A stretch of 64,000 nucleotides of DNA from Hyphomicrobium zavarzinii ATCC 27496. GTDB taxonomy: Bacteria; Pseudomonadota; Alphaproteobacteria; Rhizobiales; Hyphomicrobiaceae. Positions 63,385 through 64,000 of this stretch are shown one piece after another; positions within the stretch are counted from its first letter, which is position 1, and each line of letters opens with the position of its first letter. Where the stretch lies: positions 723,348 to 787,347 of the forward strand of contig NZ_KB911256.1 in the NCBI RefSeq assembly GCF_000383415.1, given 5' to 3'. The position numbers and the translations under genes were made by a program. A model generated the notes under the pieces. The model was not told where the DNA came from, did not search any database, and saw only the letters and a list, made by a program, of their open reading frames with translations.

Positions 63385-63945
63385 ATGCCAAGCTGGCGTG
63401 CCTCATCGAATTGCAAAAGAAACTCGTCGCTCTCAAAGCGGGGCGTGTTCATTGTCATTGTGTTCGCGCCTCTTCTGAGCGCCTGCAGTGACGAACCGGC
63501 GGTTCAAGGTAAGCCAGCGAAAACGCCGCAATCGAGCTCGGGCCTCGACCGGCAATGGCTGGAGATCCACAGCTCAATCAAACCTGCGCAGTGGGTTTTG
63601 GATTGGCGGCATCCGAAGGAACGGTCGGCCTCTGACGAGGAGATGCAGCGCGTGCAAAAGCATCTCACGGCGGCGCATAGCATCTACCGGGAAAGCGAGC
63701 GAATGATTGCCAATCGCGCCGTTCAGCTCGAGCAGATGCTGGCAAAGCTCAATGTGCAGGAAAGCGCGGCGAACATACTGGAGGATATTTCCTCGGTCGC
63801 TGGCGAAATCGGGCAGACCGAGGGCTTCGGCGCAGTTTCCCAGCATTACTACATTTTGCGCAGCGGAAAGTACGATCGAGAAGCAGCGCTCGCTTTGCTG
63901 AAGCAGCGGTACGGCACCCGCACCGTCAAATCTACGGGCGATTGA
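63385..63945 (+). CDS. Predicted lipoprotein of unknown function
   Basis: A 186-residue product with a lipobox (APLLSAC) about 34 residues from the chosen ATG 63385, which is preceded by AAGGGGAG. The mature part is helix-rich (QRVQKHLTAAHSIYRESERMI, QLEQMLAKLNVQESAANILEDI) with few distinctive motifs. No family is recognised. A later GTG near 63447 would give a shorter, more usual signal. The remainder to 64000 holds nothing I can support. Confidence 0.55.
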   Translation: MPSWRASSNCKRNSSLSKRGVFIVIVFAPLLSACSDEPAVQGKPAKTPQSSSGLDRQWLEIHSSIKPAQWVLDWRHPKERSASDEEMQRVQKHLTAAHSIYRESERMIANRAVQLEQMLAKLNVQESAANILEDISSVAGEIGQTEGFGAVSQHYYILRSGKYDREAALALLKQRYGTRTVKSTGD

Positions 63946-64000
63946 GCAACCCTCGCGCACCAGGAATGCTCCACGTGATGATTGTGCATCGCCTCGTGAT

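Overview
The window reads as chromosomal DNA of a GC-rich alphaproteobacterium, most likely order Hyphomicrobiales. Supporting this are a type-2 argC, a ctaA gene beside a DUF2842 membrane protein, rplM-rpsI with a long S9, an FnrL/FnrN-type regulator, a Nia-type P-type ATPase with a hemerythrin tail, and many glycan genes. No species is claimed. No phage, insertion sequence, plasmid gene or CRISPR array was seen. About 57 protein genes and two tRNAs (Thr-TGT, Tyr-GTA) are supported.

Layout. 1-3.3 kb: a DevC/DevA/DevB-like export system. 3.6-6.4 kb: small unknown genes and an NTE (PNPLA6)-type phospholipase with a cyclic-nucleotide-binding domain. 6.3-13.5 kb: exopolysaccharide cluster A (sugar-phosphate transferase, glycosyltransferase, Wza-like lipoprotein, Wzc-like co-polymerase, NodB-type deacetylase). 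13.5-24.6 kb: housekeeping genes (DUF2842, ctaA, argC, TerC/YjbE, rpsI, rplM, an ECHDC3-like crotonase, VOC and CoA-binding proteins, a GH3 glucosidase, ribA, a HAD-IIA phosphatase). 25-34.2 kb: a 2301-residue RTX/VCBS/vWA surface protein followed by two predicted outer-membrane barrels. 34.3-35.3 kb: an FNR-type regulator and tRNA-Thr. 35.4-53.0 kb: exopolysaccharide cluster B (GNAT, cupin, GINT1-like protein, Wzx flippase, galE, polysaccharide lyase, heparinase-like enzyme, three glycosyltransferases, AlgD-like dehydrogenase, Wzy-like polymerase, a second Wzc-like protein). 53.3-64 kb: two small exported proteins, rlmB, tRNA-Tyr, DUF1398, the P1B-5 ATPase-hemerythrin fusion, TerC, a beta-carbonic anhydrase divergent from an OxyR-like regulator, a TraB/GumN protein and a lipoprotein.

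How it fits together. Cluster A supplies the initiating transferase and outer-membrane exporter. Cluster B supplies the flippase, polymerase, precursor enzymes and glycan-cleaving enzymes. Together they make one nearly complete Wzx/Wzy pathway for a probably uronate-containing polymer. Both Wzc-like proteins have cytoplasmic nucleotide-binding domains without a recognisable Walker A lysine, so control by tyrosine kinase activity looks lost. With the giant adhesin between the clusters, the central 47 kb looks like a cell-surface and biofilm region wrapped around housekeeping genes.

Other points: the OxyR-like regulator has Gln in place of the peroxidatic cysteine and a perfect LysR-type box in its shared promoter region; the NTE-type esterase has an altered oxyanion loop; the crotonase lacks both hydratase glutamates.
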